From: Metopolophium dirhodum | Lineage: Eukaryota > Arthropoda > Insecta > Hemiptera > Aphididae | Length of the DNA: 64,000 bases | Assembly: GCF_019925205.1 (NCBI RefSeq) | Contig: NC_083562.1 | Location: 19,220,001-19,284,000 of the forward strand | Direction: 5' to 3' | Shown: positions 61,727 to 64,000 of the stretch, piece after piece | Layout of the letters: every line of letters starts with the position of its first letter | Position numbering within the stretch: the first letter of the stretch is position 1 | The notes under the pieces: generated by a model | Seen by the model: only the letters and a program-made list of their open reading frames with translations | The model's database searches: none | What the model was told of the DNA's origin: nothing | Made by a program: the position numbers and the translations under genes

Positions 61727-63059
61727 TTATTGTACCCATTGATTGTTTTTATTTTAGAAATTAGTAAACTATTCAGTAAATCATAAAAAAAATAATTGTG
61801 TTAACATTCCAAAATTAATTAAAGGTTGACAGATAGGCTTTATTATCGTTTTAAATTAAAATCAAGTATTATTCCAATTTTGATATTTTTAATCGCTCTC
61901 GTTTGTATTAAGATATTGTTTAATCTAATCTATATATTATAATGTTTTCAATTTTCGTCCATTTAATTGTTATATGTATAATAATCTATTAAATTATATC
62001 ATGAATTTTTGTTTTTAAATGCATTGGTTACATATTTTTATTTTCTAAAACATTATGTCTGGACATTGTTATTATTTTATATTTATGATTCCTATTTATA
62101 CATTATGTTTAATAGAAAAGTTAAGTAGTTTGGTAATTGTTTAAAAAGTAGACAATACTGAAACTAATGCTTGATGACAGTAAAATATTGTCACTTATTA
62201 CTTATGAGTTAAGATACTGAACCACTAATTTATTTACCCTAGTATAATAATTTATAATAAAGTTAGGTTTGTTATTTGGAGACAAAAAAAGAAAAATTTT
62301 AAAAATTTATTATTCTAATATTTGATACTTATTTTAATAGTATTGTAAGCATTCTATAATATAGATTAAAATTCAATGTTTGAAACTTCATATTCTCATC
62401 AATATGTTAAATTGTTTAAAATTAAAATATTTGTAGTAAAATTCTAATGTCTTTACTTTAGGTACCTATTATATAATAATTAGTGAAATAAGTTTCAATT
62501 ACCCTAGTTAAAATTGTATTGGAAACAATTGAAGCAATTAAATGAAATTAATAGAAATTATTTTTAACATTAATATATTTGTAGATTGTGTTTGGATACT
62601 TGTTTTTATAGTGTATACTAGTCTATTCACACCAGAATTGACTTGGTTTTTAATAAAAATGCTTTTAACATTAGTTTTTTATACAGTTTTTTCAAACTTG
62701 TTTTATTGTCTGTGTTATTGTTAACTAATTATTTTCGGTGAATTTTGATATTCATGTACTATGTATATTGTATATTGTTTTTGTGTTAGGCTCAACTGTA
62801 AAAGTTCTAACATTCGCTCAAACAGGGCAGATGGAACCGTGTATGTTGACCCAGTTATATTCCCCCCCCCCCACCCCCAATAATAATCTATTTATACAAA
62901 TATTCACTTGTGAAATTTTACCGGAGGTAAATTTTCATGGTGGGGTTAAATATTCATAGTGATATTTTACCAAGGGTGAAATTTACCTACCGAATATTCA
63001 CTGAGTATTTTAATTAAGTTGATAACATATAAAAATTACTATTGAATTTTAATTTTTTT
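61727..63059. other. NSF 3' region and following non-coding stretch
   Basis: A candidate AATAAA for NSF is at 62257-62262. A poly-C run is at about 62861-62877. At 62920-63000 short inverted motifs occur (ACCGGAGGTAAATTTTCA and GGTGAAATTTACCTACCG). No gene seen. Confidence 0.45.
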
Positions 63060-63780
63060 GATTTTTTGGCGGCAAAATTGTTTTAAATATCGTCATAATC
63101 AAAATTTTTGACTTCTTGATTTTTGATTGAAATAATTGAAAGATGATTGAATCTGTCTTGATTTTTTGAAGCTCTAAGATAGGAATTGATTCATTTTAAC
63201 TTACTAAAACCTCGTTCGCAAGATTCAAAATCACAGGTAAAGTTAAAATTATTTGATATTATGGTATTGAAATGTTAGGATAGGCATCTTGTAGATTAAT
63301 TTTATAAATACAATTTAGGATTTCAAAATAATTTCCATATATTAGTGACTACTGACTAGTAGTCGTCTAATTGAAAAATATGTTGTTTAAAACTTTCAAT
63401 TTCGTATATAAATTCAATTTTATTTAAGTATTTTTCATAATTTATTACATAAGTCAATTGAATGTTTTGTACATTACTTAATGACATTTTAAACAACATT
63501 TTACCATCTTAAAATGAAAAAATAGATACAAATATACAATATCTACTCAATATTCCATTGACTCCAAACGATCTCTTAAATCTTAATCCTGATAAAATAT
63601 TATTATCAATAGCAGATTTTATTAAGATGTTGAATTTTGTTCTCAAACTTTCTCATGACTCCTTTATGTCTTATAATATTCATTTCGTATGTAATTTTTT
63701 TTTAATATTTAAAACACTGATGAATAATATTTTTCTCCTACAAATTGTTTTGAATTACCTACAACAATTAATAGAATAAC
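63060..63780 (-). pseudogene. Decayed hAT transposase, C-terminal dimerisation region
   Basis: The minus strand from 63241 to 63088 reads FTCDFESCERGFSKLK, a stop, then INSYLRASKNQDRFNHLSII and SIKNQEVKNFDYDDI. This is the hAT C-terminal dimerisation block (typical CERSFSKLKLIK.YLRS....RL..L...SIE). Upstream on the minus strand weaker pieces (LRFKRSFGVNGILSRY, INYEKYLNKIEFIYEIESF) fit the preceding part of ZMYM1-like hAT transposases. At least one in-frame stop and probable frameshifts make it inactive. It may continue past the window end. Confidence 0.7.
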
Positions 63781-63882
63781 TAAAATCGTTAATCTACGTT
63801 TAAATCATGGCTTAAATATAGGTACAAGGTTATTATTGCATATATTGCACATATCCTATATTGTTATCAAACAAACAAAAAT

Positions 63883-63970
63883 AAAATGACAGCGTAAGGG
63901 TACAGTCCATTTCTTAGTATATTATATCATAGTATAGCCAGTATAGATCGTCCTCTTACGCTGCCATTTT
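63883..63970. mobile_element. Miniature inverted-repeat element, 88 bp
   Basis: The left end AAAATGACAGCGTAAGGG mirrors the right end (reverse complement AAAATGGCAGCGTAAGAGG), about 17-18 bp with two differences. Non-coding core. It adjoins the hAT transposase relic but the ends do not look hAT-like. Confidence 0.6.
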
Positions 63971-64000
63971 AATTCATTAACGTGATAAACTGATGTAATG

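Overview
This 64 kb window is AT-rich, intron-rich animal DNA. Gene content, short introns, GT-AG splice sites and dense small transposons with CAGTGGCG-type ends point to an insect, most likely a hemipteran of the aphid type. The taxon is inferred from general look and not from a diagnostic marker. All gene models were spliced by hand from the sequence and checked for reading-frame continuity across every exon junction.

Layout. 1-7.5 kb is gene-poor and holds a tRNA-derived SINE, several terminal-inverted-repeat elements (two hAT-type ones back to back) and a truncated LINE. 7.5-9.6 kb is Elongin B (+). 13.2-29.8 kb is a large DIDO1/PHF3-type regulator with PHD, TFIIS-central and SPOC domains (+); its introns carry a LINE relic and several MITEs. 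30-36.5 kb is a transposon-filled gap. 36.57-36.98 kb is LSm7 (-), head to head with the DEAD-box helicase DDX18/pitchoune (+, 37.3-40.35 kb). 42.8-51.1 kb is FANCD2 (+, 24 exons), followed 218 bp later by a small unrecognised two-exon gene (+). 51.7-57.9 kb is repeat-rich. 57.9-61.7 kb is NSF/comatose (+). The window closes with a decayed hAT transposase and a MITE.

The genes are unrelated housekeeping functions (transcription elongation and ubiquitin ligase adaptor, chromatin/Pol II reader, RNA decay and splicing, ribosome biogenesis, DNA crosslink repair, membrane fusion), and no pathway cluster is implied.

Most notable points: (1) the FANCD2 homologue lacks both lysines at the conserved monoubiquitination site; (2) two otherwise intact genes (DIDO1/PHF3-like and DDX18) each have exactly one extra A in a coding poly-A run, which points to assembly error or polymerase slippage rather than pseudogenes; (3) a small unknown gene lies downstream of FANCD2; (4) FANCD2 is bracketed by inverted copies of a roughly 290 bp repeat; (5) there is a rich set of small transposons, several with intact target-site duplications.
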